Assembly: GCF_000012645.1 (NCBI RefSeq)
Contig: NC_007577.1
Location: forward strand, 186,001 to 250,000
Direction of reading: 5' to 3'
Length of the DNA: 64,000 nucleotides
Source of the DNA: Prochlorococcus marinus str. MIT 9312
GTDB lineage: Bacteria; Cyanobacteriota; Cyanobacteriia; PCC-6307; Cyanobiaceae
Each line of letters begins with the position of its first letter. Position 1 is the stretch's first letter. Position numbers and translations under genes: made by a program. Below the pieces are notes generated by a model that had not been told where the DNA came from, did not search any database, and worked only from the letters and a program-made list of their open reading frames with translations. Shown here one piece after another: positions 38,709-47,873 of this stretch.

Positions 38709-39965
38709 TTAATTTTTTACTGAAATAATTTGAGTGATTAATTTATTTGCTAAATCAATTTTTGATGTTTTATGTATATGATGTTCCATATTTTTTGTAT
38801 CGAATAGCCAACCTTCATTTTGCGCCAAAAAGCCAAATCCTTGCCCTTCAAGATCAATTGGATTTGCGAATAGATAATCGCAACCTTTTTGAATAATCTT
38901 TTTTTTAATTATTGTTCTTGCTTCTCCAATAGATCCTGTAAAAGCGCAAAAGCCTACAAAAACTTGGTTATCTTTTTTTGATTCACTTATTGTTTTTAAA
39001 ATATCTGGCACTAGCTCAAAATTTTTATTCAAATGATCATTAATTTTATGTTTGGGAATTTTAGCAGAAGTATCAGAGGTTATCTTGAAATCAGATACTG
39101 CTGCATTCATGAAAAAATAATCACAATTTGAAATTTCATTTTGAAGTGACCTAATTAAATCAACACTTGTCTCGATTTCATATCTTTTTATTCCATCAGT
39201 AAGATCTTTATCAATTTTCAGAGGCCCATGGATATATTTTACTTGTGCTCCTCTGAACCTTGCTACTTGAGAAAGAAGTAAGCCCATAGCTCCAGAACTT
39301 TTGTTAGTAATATTTCTTGCTGCGTCAATTTTTTCTGAGGTACAACCTCCAGTTATTAAAATTTCTTTGTTTAGTAAATCTTTGCGATAAATATTTTGAT
39401 TATGTGAAGTTATAAATTCAAGAGCTAATTGAATTAGATCATTTGGAGGTATCTTACCTATGCCAATAGCATCGCATGCTAAGAGACCTTCACTTGGATG
39501 CAAAGACAAAACATTTTCGTAATTCTGTAAATTCTCATAATTTTCTTGGACAGCTTTATTTAGCCACATTTGTGTATTCATTGCTGGTGCAACAACAATT
39601 GGCTTAATATTTGCAATTAATATGCTTGGAATCAATCCTTCTGCATTTCCAGTTACCCATTTTGATAATGTTGTAGCTGTTAAAGGGGCAATGATTAAAA
39701 TATCAGCCCATTTGGTTAGTTCTATATGAAGAGGTGTTGATTGACTATTTAACCATTGATCATTTTCTAAAATGCAAGGGTTTCTACTTAAGATAGAAAG
39801 AGAAAGCGGTTTTATTAATTTTTCTGCATTTTTAGATAAAACGCACCTTATTTCATAATTTTCTTTTGCTAATTGGCTAACTAATAATGGAATTCTTACA
39901 GCTGCAATACTCCCCGTTATTAATAAAAGAACCTTTATTTTGGAGTCTGTACTTTTAGTTTTCAT
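38709..39965 (-). CDS. coaBC: Bifunctional phosphopantothenoylcysteine synthetase/decarboxylase
   Basis: CoaBC catalyses two steps of coenzyme A synthesis. The N-terminal flavin decarboxylase (about 1-185) has LLLITGSIAAVRIP, APLTATTLSKW and the PAMNTQMW motif. The C-terminal CTP-dependent synthetase (about 195-418) starts ILITGGCTSEKIDAARNITN (20 residues) and carries NAAVSDF. The 418 residues are normal. The decarboxylase His and the usual PASANT equivalents look slightly altered (PLTATT). It overlaps the DUF2555 gene by 11 bases, implying one transcript. Confidence 0.93.
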   Translation of the reverse strand: MKTKSTDSKIKVLLLITGSIAAVRIPLLVSQLAKENYEIRCVLSKNAEKLIKPLSLSILSRNPCILENDQWLNSQSTPLHIELTKWADILIIAPLTATTLSKWVTGNAEGLIPSILIANIKPIVVAPAMNTQMWLNKAVQENYENLQNYENVLSLHPSEGLLACDAIGIGKIPPNDLIQLALEFITSHNQNIYRKDLLNKEILITGGCTSEKIDAARNITNKSSGAMGLLLSQVARFRGAQVKYIHGPLKIDKDLTDGIKRYEIETSVDLIRSLQNEISNCDYFFMNAAVSDFKITSDTSAKIPKHKINDHLNKNFELVPDILKTISESKKDNQVFVGFCAFTGSIGEARTIIKKKIIQKGCDYLFANPIDLEGQGFGFLAQNEGWLFDTKNMEHHIHKTSKIDLANKLITQIISVKN

Positions 39966-40191
39966 CGAAAGGTTCCTGATCGAGTAGATGGATATAATCA
40001 GTTGTTAATTCAGGTCTATTGATTGCAAGGGCCCTCAGTAAGTGCCAGTCTTTTAAACCATCAAATGGTGTCTTATAGTTATCTTCTTCTAGCCTTGTTG
40101 CAAGCTCAAGGGTCATTTTTTCATCAAAAGAATTTACTAGTTCCTCACTTATTTTAGTTTTAGAAACAAATTCCATATTGAGTTCAGCCAA
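39955..40191 (-). CDS. Small cyanobacterial protein, DUF2555-like
   Basis: This 78-residue acidic protein has no membrane segment. The segment LATRLEEDNYKTPFDGLKDW followed by HLLRALAINRPEL is characteristic of a cyanobacteria-specific small family that I recognise as DUF2555. Function is unknown. Its 3' end overlaps the coaBC start by 11 bases, so the pair is translationally linked. Confidence 0.75.
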   Translation of the reverse strand: MAELNMEFVSKTKISEELVNSFDEKMTLELATRLEEDNYKTPFDGLKDWHLLRALAINRPELTTDYIHLLDQEPFDEN

Positions 40192-40393
40192 TATTTAATA
40201 ATAATAGAGCCTTAAGTAATTTTTTAAAATTGATGCCAGTATAAAGTTCATATGTTCAAGAATATGAAAAATTTTAAAAGGCATTATTTCTAGGTTTTGT
40301 TTACAAAATTATCTTCATTCTCAATCATAAATATGCAAACTCTCCTTATCAAAAATATTATTTCTTAAAATATTACCTTCTCAAGGTTACACC

Positions 40394-40594
40394 ATGTCAC
40401 AAACCAAGAAAGAGCAGGTCATTAGTCACTTACGTTACTTAAGGGAAGAACTAAGAGAAATGCATTTAGGCATAAAAGAAGATAGTCTCTTCCCTGATCC
40501 AAGCGAACTTAGAGGAATAATGGCTCAGTTGGAGGCTTTACTTGAATTAGTCGAGGGAAACATTAGAATTCAATCAAATTCTGAAGCAGCTTAG
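40394..40594 (+). CDS. Small conserved cyanobacterial hypothetical protein
   Basis: The protein has 66 residues, is helical and charged (VISHLRYLREELREMHLGIK, then IMAQLEALLELVEGN), and has heptad-like leucines suggesting a short coiled-coil or helix bundle. AAGG 9 bases before the ATG is a fair ribosome site. It is followed 12 bases later by the Ycf20-like gene on the same strand. No function is known. Confidence 0.75.
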   Translation: MSQTKKEQVISHLRYLREELREMHLGIKEDSLFPDPSELRGIMAQLEALLELVEGNIRIQSNSEAA

Positions 40595-40605
40595 TTAAAA
40601 TTAAA

Positions 40606-40947
40606 ATGGTTTTTAGACCTCAGAAGACAAATTTTCAACTAAAGATTGTAGAAAATATTCAAACTCTAAGTATTTGGGCTAATAATCCATGGCGAAGATA
40701 TTCAATATCTTTAATTATTCTTTTAATTGGTTATTTTTTAGGAAGTTCTCTTGGCATGGTAAGTGCAGTAGTGGAACTAATGGATCCTGTGGCTGCTTTC
40801 TTATCGGTTGTTTTTATTGAAATTTTGATAGTTCTTAGAAGAAATTTTAGATTTGAAAGGAAAAAGAAATTTTTAGTACTTTTATTAGATTCTTTAAGAT
40901 TGGGATTATTTTATGGCTTCTTTACTGAAAGTCTTAAGTTACTATAG
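40606..40947 (+). CDS. ycf20: Ycf20-like membrane protein (DUF565)
   Basis: This is a 113-residue membrane protein with about three hydrophobic segments: one around 33-53 beginning at the conserved NPWRRYSISLIILLIGYFLG, one around 60-80 (DPVAAFLSVVFIEILIVL) and a C-terminal one. The WRR-Y and the loop before the second helix match the Ycf20/DUF565 family found in cyanobacteria and plastids. In algae and plants Ycf20-like proteins are linked to non-photochemical quenching; the role in cyanobacteria is not settled. Confidence 0.78.
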   Translation: MVFRPQKTNFQLKIVENIQTLSIWANNPWRRYSISLIILLIGYFLGSSLGMVSAVVELMDPVAAFLSVVFIEILIVLRRNFRFERKKKFLVLLLDSLRLGLFYGFFTESLKLL

Positions 40948-40949
40948 AA

Positions 40950-41969
40950 TTATTTGTTGTATTTCTGTAATAGATAAAGTAAAGCCATTCTTATTGGGAT
41001 ACCATTTGCAACTTGATTATTGATTAAGCAATTAGGATATTCATCTACTACTTTACTTGTGATTTCAATACCTCTATTAATAGGTCCAGGATGAAGAATT
41101 GGAATTTCTTTACTATTTAAAGATAATTTTTCTGGAGTTAAGCCATAATCCAAACTATATGAATCAATGCTGCTTAGTAAATTCTCCATCATTCGCTCTT
41201 TCTGGAGTCTTAAAACAATAATTGCATCTGCAATTTTAATTGATTCTTCTAATGATCTAGAAATTGTTATGGAGCCTCTTGATTTAACCGGATCTTCTTT
41301 TTGCTTTGGAGCAGGGGTTTTTAAAAAATTTATAAATTCATCAGGTATTAATGTTTTAGGACCACATAAGATGATGTCTGCGCCGAATGCACTCAAAGCC
41401 CAAAGATTTGATCTTGCAACCCTTGAATGATTAACATCTCCAATTATTAAAATTTTTTTGGAATTTAAAACATCTGGACTCAGTGACTTTTTGGAAAAGA
41501 ATTTTATTAATGTATAAATGTCAAGCAACCCTTGGCTAGGATGACTATGTAATCCATCTCCCGCATTAAGAACCGAAGTCTTCGCATTTATTGCATCAAG
41601 TTTTTTAGCTATCTCAAAAGTTATGTAACTCGATGAATGTCTAATAACTAATGTATCCGCTCCCATAGCAGAATAAGTTAAGGCAGTATCAATTATTGTT
41701 TCGCCTTTAGTTAAAGAACTAGAGGATGGTGCAAACGTTTGTACATCGGCAGAGAGCCTTTTTGCTGCAAGTTCAAAGCTATTTTTTGTTCTTGTACTAG
41801 CTTCAAAAAACAAAGACGTTACCAAAGTCCCCTGTAAAGCCGGTATTTTTTTCGTTCCTGCATTCTTTAGTACATCAAATCTATGAGCCAATTCAAATAC
41901 TGATTTGTAATCTTGAATTGAAAAATTAGCGAGTGTGTGGATATGTTTATGAGGCCAAATTGTTTGCAT
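40950..41969 (-). CDS. pyrB: Aspartate carbamoyltransferase catalytic chain
   Basis: PyrB joins carbamoyl phosphate and aspartate in pyrimidine synthesis. The carbamoyl-phosphate loop [19 protein letters not shown], the region [20 protein letters not shown] (20 residues) and the aspartate-side [11 protein letters not shown] are all present. Length is 339 residues. It lies 21 bases downstream of the methylpurine-DNA glycosylase on the same strand and ends 2 bases from the stop of the convergent ycf20-like gene. Confidence 0.96.
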   Translation of the reverse strand: MQTIWPHKHIHTLANFSIQDYKSVFELAHRFDVLKNAGTKKIPALQGTLVTSLFFEASTRTKNSFELAAKRLSADVQTFAPSSSSLTKGETIIDTALTYSAMGADTLVIRHSSSYITFEIAKKLDAINAKTSVLNAGDGLHSHPSQGLLDIYTLIKFFSKKSLSPDVLNSKKILIIGDVNHSRVARSNLWALSAFGADIILCGPKTLIPDEFINFLKTPAPKQKEDPVKSRGSITISRSLEESIKIADAIIVLRLQKERMMENLLSSIDSYSLDYGLTPEKLSLNSKEIPILHPGPINRGIEITSKVVDEYPNCLINNQVANGIPIRMALLYLLQKYNK

Positions 41970-41990
41970 TACGCTTAAAAAGAAAAATGA

Positions 41991-42575
41991 TTATTTGAAT
42001 TTTGGTGTTCTGTCACCTTTTATTCTTTTACTTACACTTCTACTATTTTTGAGATACCAACGCCATTTTATATTTTTTGCCTTGGATATGCCAATTCTCG
42101 AAGTTTGAATAAGATCTTTTTCGCCTAGAATTGAGTCTCTTTGAGAAATCCATAAAGAATTGTTATTAAGAACTTCAAGCGAGTTAAATGATATGTCGAT
42201 ACCGAATGTCTTAGTAACTAGACCAGGTCCCGAAGCTAATCTTTCATTCTGTTTAGGGATAAATACCGCCCTGATTAATACACCACTCGCAAAAGATTCT
42301 TTATCAGTAACTATGTTTAAGCAATGATGAATGCCATAAGATTTGTAAATATAAAATGTCCCAGGTTTGCCAAATAATGATTTATTTGATTCAGTTATTT
42401 TGCGATAGCCATGACATGCTTCTTCTTCCTGTGAATAAGCTTCAGTTTCAACGATAATCCCCTTGATTTTATCTTTCTCATTAGTTTGTTTTATGAGGTG
42501 ACAACCTATTAAATCAGGGGCTACAAGTTTAGAGTGCCTATAAAAAAAATTTTTTGGAAATAAGTGTTCTTTTAT
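41991..42575 (-). CDS. mpg: Methylpurine-DNA glycosylase (AAG/MPG family), with no standard start codon
   Basis: The frame is open from just after a TGA (42581-42579) to TAA (41993-41991) and encodes an AAG-type 3-methyladenine DNA glycosylase for base-excision repair. Family landmarks are APDLIGCHLI, the catalytic-glutamate strand GIIVETEAYSQEEEACHGYR, FYIYKSYGIHHCLNIV, AVLIRA-like GVLIRAVF and the ASGPGLVTKTFGI block. The whole frame contains no ATG, GTG or TTG. The only start-like codon between the stop and the conserved LFPKNFF is ATA at 42575, giving 194 residues (ATA-AAA-GAA). A shift in the A6-T8 run (8 to 7 T) would join a TTG at 42580, but this would lose the conserved Pro of LFPKNFF. 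Confidence 0.85.
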   Translation of the reverse strand: MKEHLFPKNFFYRHSKLVAPDLIGCHLIKQTNEKDKIKGIIVETEAYSQEEEACHGYRKITESNKSLFGKPGTFYIYKSYGIHHCLNIVTDKESFASGVLIRAVFIPKQNERLASGPGLVTKTFGIDISFNSLEVLNNNSLWISQRDSILGEKDLIQTSRIGISKAKNIKWRWYLKNSRSVSKRIKGDRTPKFK

Positions 42576-42737
42576 TTTTCAATAATTATCTAATATTATT
42601 TTTAGCTTAGAAAGATAATTGAGGCTATTAATTAAATTGATTTTCAAAAAGACATGATTATTTCATTTAATTATTTGAAATTTAAAAGATATATTAATAA
42701 AATATTTTAAATAAACTATTATTGAATAAATAACAAT

Positions 42738-43040
42738 ATGAATAGAATGATAAAAGTAACTAAAGAAGAGGTAAAAAAAGTTGCCCATTTAGCAAGATTG
42801 GAACTGAACAAGGATGAAATTAATAATCACGCAGAACAATTAGAAAAAATATTGGAATATATTAAACATCTTGAAAAAATTGATACTGATGATGTGCCCT
42901 GTACAACAAGAGCTATAGAAGTTATTAATGTATTTAGAAAAGACGATAAGAAAAATTCTGATTGCACTGAAGAGATTTTAGAGTTAGGCCCATCTAGAGA
43001 AGATAAATACTTTAAAGTACCAAAAATTATGAATGAATGA
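42738..43040 (+). CDS. gatC: Aspartyl/glutamyl-tRNA amidotransferase subunit C
   Basis: GatC is the small linker subunit of GatCAB, which converts Glu-tRNA(Gln) to Gln-tRNA(Gln). The 100 residues show the family pattern VKKVAHLARLELNKDEINNH and LEKILEYIKHLEKIDTDDV, with a proline-poor C terminus (LGPSREDKYFKVPKIMNE). ATG at 42747 is an equally possible start, three codons on. It is divergent from the glycosylase gene (162 bases) and stops 1 base from crtR. Confidence 0.9.
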   Translation: MNRMIKVTKEEVKKVAHLARLELNKDEINNHAEQLEKILEYIKHLEKIDTDDVPCTTRAIEVINVFRKDDKKNSDCTEEILELGPSREDKYFKVPKIMNE

Positions 43041-43041
43041 A

Positions 43042-44073
43042 TTATTTGCTGCCTATAAAAGTTTTATTAACTATCTTTAATAAAACTTTTTTTATTTTAT
43101 AGCCTGGATACAAATTTATAATTTTCCTTATTTTACCTCTCTTTTTGCTATGACTCCTTATACCTATAAATAAATCATAAATAAAGTTAAAAATGTCTTC
43201 TTTACTTTCAAAAATTCCAACTCTTTGAGGTGAGCCTTTCGTATCCAATAATGGCTTAGTTTTTTCATATGCTACTTTGTATTCAAACCAAGGAATGGAA
43301 GGCCAAAGATGGTGAATAAGATGGTAATTTTGGCCCATTATTAATAAATTCATAAATTTGCTTGGATAAACTCGAGAATTTATCCACTTGTTTCTTGATC
43401 GAAAAGGTCTATGGGGGAGATAATCAAAAAATATTCCTAAAGTAACTCCCACCATTAATGCAGGTCCGAACCATAGATTATAGATTAGATTCATGAAGTC
43501 AAACTTTATACCTGCCAAGATTATGGATATGAAGATTGACCTTTCAATTCCCCATTGGAGTAATTCATATTTTCGCCAAAGTTTCCTTTGAAAGAAAAAA
43601 ACTTCATGATAAAAAAATCTCGGAGCAATTAGCCAAATTGGACCAAAAGTACTGACAATATGATCTGGGTCATTTTTGGGATGATTTACGTGAATATGAT
43701 GTTGTAAATGTACTCTTGTAAAAACTGGAAAACTAAATCCTAAAAGAATTGCTGAGCCATGACCCATTGCTTGATTTATCCAAGGTACCGGATGGGCCGC
43801 TTTATGACATGCATCATGAATTACAGTACCTTCAATATGCAAAGCTAAAAATGCAGTTGCTACAAGTAAGGGTAGAGGCCAAACACCTCTATACCATTGC
43901 CATATGCTAAGAAAAGCAAGAAAATAACCTCCAAAGAAAAGAGCTAATGTAGGATTCCAAAAACTTGGCGGATCTACGTAATTTTTTATCTCTTTTTGCC
44001 AATTAAATGTTTTGGAAGAATTAGTAATTTTTGTTGTATTTTTATTGTTTAAGTTTGAAATCGTTTCTTTTAT
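43042..44073 (-). CDS. crtR: Beta-carotene hydroxylase CrtR, with ATA as the apparent start codon
   Basis: CrtR is a di-iron membrane hydroxylase that makes zeaxanthin from beta-carotene. Histidine boxes are visible: HDACHKAAH, HLQHHIHVNHP and HLIHHLWP. The conserved RVHLQHH, FFYHEVFFFQRKLWRKYE and DYLPHRPF support CrtR. Counting from a TTG at 43842 would remove the first hydrophobic helix and about 77 residues. The frame is open upstream to a TAA (44079-44077), with a sensible N terminus (SKTFNWQKEIKNYVDPPSFW). No ATG, GTG or TTG occurs there; ATA at 44073 (ATA-AAA-GAA) is two codons after the stop and gives 343 residues, the usual family length. Confidence 0.9.
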   Translation of the reverse strand: MKETISNLNNKNTTKITNSSKTFNWQKEIKNYVDPPSFWNPTLALFFGGYFLAFLSIWQWYRGVWPLPLLVATAFLALHIEGTVIHDACHKAAHPVPWINQAMGHGSAILLGFSFPVFTRVHLQHHIHVNHPKNDPDHIVSTFGPIWLIAPRFFYHEVFFFQRKLWRKYELLQWGIERSIFISIILAGIKFDFMNLIYNLWFGPALMVGVTLGIFFDYLPHRPFRSRNKWINSRVYPSKFMNLLIMGQNYHLIHHLWPSIPWFEYKVAYEKTKPLLDTKGSPQRVGIFESKEDIFNFIYDLFIGIRSHSKKRGKIRKIINLYPGYKIKKVLLKIVNKTFIGSK

Positions 44074-44240
44074 TCTTTAAATAATATAACTAATATTTCC
44101 ATTATTTCCATGTGATTCCATACTCAGATCTAAAAAAAATTTTTAAAGAGATATTTAATTTAATTTTTATGTGTCAAATTAATCATCTTAAGTTAAAAAC
44201 ATTTTTCAAATAAACCTCTTTCAATTATTATTTTATGTGA

Positions 44241-44322
44241 GCGGTCGTGGCGGAATTGGTAGACGCGCGAGTTTTAGGTACTCGTATCTTCGGGTGTGGG
44301 AGTTCAAGTCTCCCCGACCGCA
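44241..44322 (+). tRNA. tRNA-Leu (anticodon UAG)
   Basis: The acceptor stem GCGGTCG/CGACCGC, anticodon arm CGAGT-TTTAGGT-ACTCG with anticodon TAG, a class II variable arm (ATCTTCGGGTGT region) and the T-arm GTTCAAGTC give a complete 82-base leucine tRNA reading CUA-type codons. The discriminator is A, and the 3' CCA is not encoded. Confidence 0.97.
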
Positions 44323-44394
44323 TTTAAGGAAATTCTAATAGTAAGTTTGTTTATAAATATCATATTCTTATAATTAAATTAATTAATTAATTTA

Positions 44395-44844
44395 ATGAAT
44401 AGTTTGATAGTTTATTTAGGATCTTTTTATATTGTTGTTGGCACTATATTTTTATTCGTACCGTTAATTTATCTTGAACTAGGAAGAGAAAAAGACTTAA
44501 TAAAATCTTTTTTGAATTTATTAATAGGTTTAATAATGATAATTAAAAATAAGACCCTAGATGAATCATTTTTTTTAATTTGTCTTTTATTTACTGTATT
44601 AGTTGTTTTATATCTAGTAGAACTTTACAGATATAGATGGAACCAATTGACAGATAAAGAAAAAGATAAGCTAACTACCTTTTTGGAATTCAAAAATAAT
44701 CTTTCAAAAATATTAGAGGCTATTAATCTTGGAGTTAAGAATTTTACAAAACTTTTAAATTTTTCTAATTTTGATAAAAATGATCAAAACTTGAGTCCAA
44801 AAAAGTGGGTAAGAAATGATAAAAATGATAATATAAAAGTCTGA
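44395..44844 (+). CDS. Ycf66-like membrane protein
   Basis: This 149-residue protein has about three hydrophobic segments in its first 85 residues, ending in LVVLYLVELYRYRW, which recalls the FFAVETIRLRG boundary of Ycf66 proteins of cyanobacteria and plastids. The C-terminal 60 residues are polar and rich in Asn, Lys and Asp. Function is unknown. It follows the tRNA-Leu gene by 72 bases. A weak AACCAA/TTGGTT hairpin (44845-44861) sits right after the stop but lacks a T tract. Confidence 0.65.
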   Translation: MNSLIVYLGSFYIVVGTIFLFVPLIYLELGREKDLIKSFLNLLIGLIMIIKNKTLDESFFLICLLFTVLVVLYLVELYRYRWNQLTDKEKDKLTTFLEFKNNLSKILEAINLGVKNFTKLLNFSNFDKNDQNLSPKKWVRNDKNDNIKV

Positions 44845-44965
44845 AACCAAATTAATTGGTTATTTGAAACATGCCAAAAAAACTACAGGTCAATTAAGAA
44901 AGAATATAATAAATTAGATTTATTTAAACAATTCTATTGATCACTAATATTTCTTATATTGTCGT

Positions 44966-47872
44966 ATGAAATCTCAAAATAACAAAGAATACAAATCAGA
45001 GTTTTCTTATAAAGAGACTTTAAATTTACTTAAAACTGATTTCTCAATGCGTGCTAATTCAGTTTTAAGAGAACCTGAGATTCAGAATTTTTGGGCTAAA
45101 AATAATATTGATTTCGAATTAGGTTCAAACAACTCAGGCAAAATATTTACATTACATGATGGCCCACCTTATGCAAATGGAGCGCTTCATATGGGTCATG
45201 CTCTGAATAAAGTCTTAAAAGACATAATTAATAAGTACAAAACCTTGAGAGGATTTAGGGTTCATTATGTGCCTGGTTGGGACTGCCATGGATTACCAAT
45301 TGAATTAAAAGTACTTCAGAATTTAAAATCTAGTGAAAGAAAGAATCTTGATACTTTAAATCTAAGGAAAAAAGCAACAGATTATGCATATGTACAAATA
45401 AACAATCAAATGGAGGGTTTTAAAAGGTGGGGCATATGGGGAAATTGGGATAACCCTTACTTAACCCTTAAGAAAAGTTATGAATCTGCTCAGATTGGAG
45501 TATTTGGGAAAATGTTTTTAAATGGCTACATATATCGAGGTCTTAAACCTGTGCATTGGAGTCCAAGCTCCAGAACTGCACTTGCAGAAGCAGAATTAGA
45601 ATATCCTGATGAACATTATTCAAAAAGTATTTATGTTTCTTTAAAAATCACTAAATTATCTGATGAAATCCTACTGAAATTCTATCAAGAAAATCCCAAT
45701 TTTAAAAAGGATTTTTTTCTAAGTAATTCTTTCATAACTATTTGGACCACCACACCTTGGACCATACCAGCAAATGAAGCAGTTGCAGTAAATCCAAAAA
45801 TAAACTATGTTTTTGCTATTGATGAAGAGAAAAGAATATACCTTTTGGCGAAAGAATTATCTTCTGAAATTAGTAACAAATTTAATAAAGATCTAACTAC
45901 TCTTTTAGAGGTTAAAGGAGTTACCTTGGAAGATATTGAATATCAACATCCTACTAAGAATAAAAATTGCAGAATTGTGATTGGAGGAGATTACATTACT
46001 ATCGAATCTGGTACTGGAATTGTTCATACTGCACCCGGTCATGGGATAGATGATTTTAATGTGGGGCGAAAATATGATCTACCTACAACATGCGTTGTTG
46101 ATGAAAAAGGGAACTTAAATGAATATTCAGGTCAATTCCAAGGATCAAATGTACTGAAAGACGCAAATGATTTAATTATTGATTATTTAGAGGAAAAAGA
46201 TTTGCTTCTATTACAAGAAAATTATAAGCATAGATATCCTTATGATTGGAGAACCAAAAAACCAACTATTTTTAGAGCCACGGAACAATGGTTTGCATCT
46301 GTAAATGGTTTTAGATCCTCTGCATTAAAGGCAATCGAAGATGTTGAATGGATCCCAGCAACTGGAAAGAAAAGGATTTATTCTATGGTAGTTGGTAGAG
46401 GGGACTGGTGTATTTCTAGGCAAAGATCGTGGGGACTCCCAATTCCAGTTTTTTATAAAAAGAATGGTAATGAGATTCTCCTAAACAGCGAGATAATTAA
46501 TCATATTCAAAAACTTTTTAGTGAACACGGAGCAGATATTTGGTGGGATTGGGATGTTAAGCATCTATTGCCAGACAATTATGTAAAAGAATCTGATTTA
46601 TGGAAAAAAGGAACAGATACAATGGATGTTTGGTTTGATTCTGGATCTAGCTGGGCCGCAGTGTGTGAACAAAGAAGTGAATTAAAGTATCCAGCTGATC
46701 TTTATTTAGAGGGCTCAGATCAACATCGAGGTTGGTTCCAGTCTTCTTTGCTGACATCTGTTGCAGTTAATAATAAACCTCCATATAAGAAAGTATTAAC
46801 TCATGGTTTTGCACTTGATGAAAATGGAAGAAAAATGAGTAAATCTCTAGGTAACGTTGTTGATCCAAATATAATTATTAATGGAGGTAATAATAAAAAA
46901 ATTGAACCTGCTTATGGCGCTGATGTTCTAAGGCTATGGGTAAGCTCTGTAGATTATTCAGTAGATGTTCCAATTGGCTCAAATATACTCAAGCAACTAT
47001 CAGACGTTTATAGGAAAGTTCGTAATACTGCAAGATATCTTCTAGGGAATATTCACGATTATGATCCTAACATTGATAGTTTTGAAATTGATCAATTACC
47101 CCTCTTAGATCAATGGATGTTAGGCAGATTAGTTGAGGTTACAGATCAAATATCAAATGCTTATGAAAATTATGAATTTTCAAAATTTTTTCAAATCTTA
47201 CAAAGTTTTTGCGTTGTAGATCTGTCAAATTTCTATTTGGATATTGCAAAAGATAGGTTATATGTAAGTTCTAAATCACAATTCAGGAGAAGATCATGTC
47301 AGTTTGTCATGTCTAAAGTTGTTGAAAATTTAGCTGTTCTTATTTCTCCAGTACTTTGTCATATGGCTGAAGATATTTGGCAAAATGTTCCATACTCAAC
47401 TAAGGAAAAATCAGTATTTCAAAGGGGATGGCCAAATTTTTCCCAGTCATGGAAAAATGAAATTCTTAATGAGCACATTGCAAATTTAAGAAATCTCAGA
47501 GTCGAAATCAATAAAGCTATAGAAGGATGTAGAAACAAACAAATAATTGGAGCAGCGTTAGAAACAGAAGTGAATTATTTACCTAAAGATAAAGTTGTAA
47601 AAGATTCTCTGACTTGGCTAAAAAAATTTGGTAATGAAGAGGTTGATTTATTTAGGGATTGGCTTATAGTTTCAAACTTTCAAGTGGTATCGGAGTTAGC
47701 CAAGAATTCTCTAATTATCGATAACAATGAAATTGGAAAAATTCAAATCCTAAAAGCTCATGGTCAAAAATGTGATAGATGTTGGCATTATCAAGAAGAA
47801 ATTTTTAGTGGAATCCAAAATACAAAATTATGCAAAAGATGTTCACATATTATTAATCTTGAATTTACTTAA
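44966..47872 (+). CDS. ileS: Isoleucyl-tRNA synthetase
   Basis: IleRS charges tRNA-Ile. The class I HIGH motif is read as HMGH in [20 protein letters not shown] (20 residues), and KMSKS appears in [15 protein letters not shown]. The editing (CP1) domain has [18 protein letters not shown] and the hydrolytic region [18 protein letters not shown]-terminal zinc-binding domain has CDRCWHYQ and CKRCSH. At 968 residues it is the standard bacterial type. The stop is 1 base from that of the convergent membrane protein gene. Confidence 0.98.
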   Translation: MKSQNNKEYKSEFSYKETLNLLKTDFSMRANSVLREPEIQNFWAKNNIDFELGSNNSGKIFTLHDGPPYANGALHMGHALNKVLKDIINKYKTLRGFRVHYVPGWDCHGLPIELKVLQNLKSSERKNLDTLNLRKKATDYAYVQINNQMEGFKRWGIWGNWDNPYLTLKKSYESAQIGVFGKMFLNGYIYRGLKPVHWSPSSRTALAEAELEYPDEHYSKSIYVSLKITKLSDEILLKFYQENPNFKKDFFLSNSFITIWTTTPWTIPANEAVAVNPKINYVFAIDEEKRIYLLAKELSSEISNKFNKDLTTLLEVKGVTLEDIEYQHPTKNKNCRIVIGGDYITIESGTGIVHTAPGHGIDDFNVGRKYDLPTTCVVDEKGNLNEYSGQFQGSNVLKDANDLIIDYLEEKDLLLLQENYKHRYPYDWRTKKPTIFRATEQWFASVNGFRSSALKAIEDVEWIPATGKKRIYSMVVGRGDWCISRQRSWGLPIPVFYKKNGNEILLNSEIINHIQKLFSEHGADIWWDWDVKHLLPDNYVKESDLWKKGTDTMDVWFDSGSSWAAVCEQRSELKYPADLYLEGSDQHRGWFQSSLLTSVAVNNKPPYKKVLTHGFALDENGRKMSKSLGNVVDPNIIINGGNNKKIEPAYGADVLRLWVSSVDYSVDVPIGSNILKQLSDVYRKVRNTARYLLGNIHDYDPNIDSFEIDQLPLLDQWMLGRLVEVTDQISNAYENYEFSKFFQILQSFCVVDLSNFYLDIAKDRLYVSSKSQFRRRSCQFVMSKVVENLAVLISPVLCHMAEDIWQNVPYSTKEKSVFQRGWPNFSQSWKNEILNEHIANLRNLRVEINKAIEGCRNKQIIGAALETEVNYLPKDKVVKDSLTWLKKFGNEEVDLFRDWLIVSNFQVVSELAKNSLIIDNNEIGKIQILKAHGQKCDRCWHYQEEIFSGIQNTKLCKRCSHIINLEFT

Positions 47873-47873
47873 A

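Noticed and set aside
44064-44111. Programmed frameshift joining the ATG mini-ORF to crtR
   Set aside because: The TTTAAAG run looks slippery, but its phase is wrong for a standard -1 shift from the mini-ORF frame, and the mini-ORF peptide does not resemble a CrtR N terminus.
44845-44861. AACCAA/TTGGTT hairpin after the Ycf66-like gene as a terminator
   Set aside because: The stem is only 6 bases, AT-rich and without a T tract, so it is too weak to list as a terminator.
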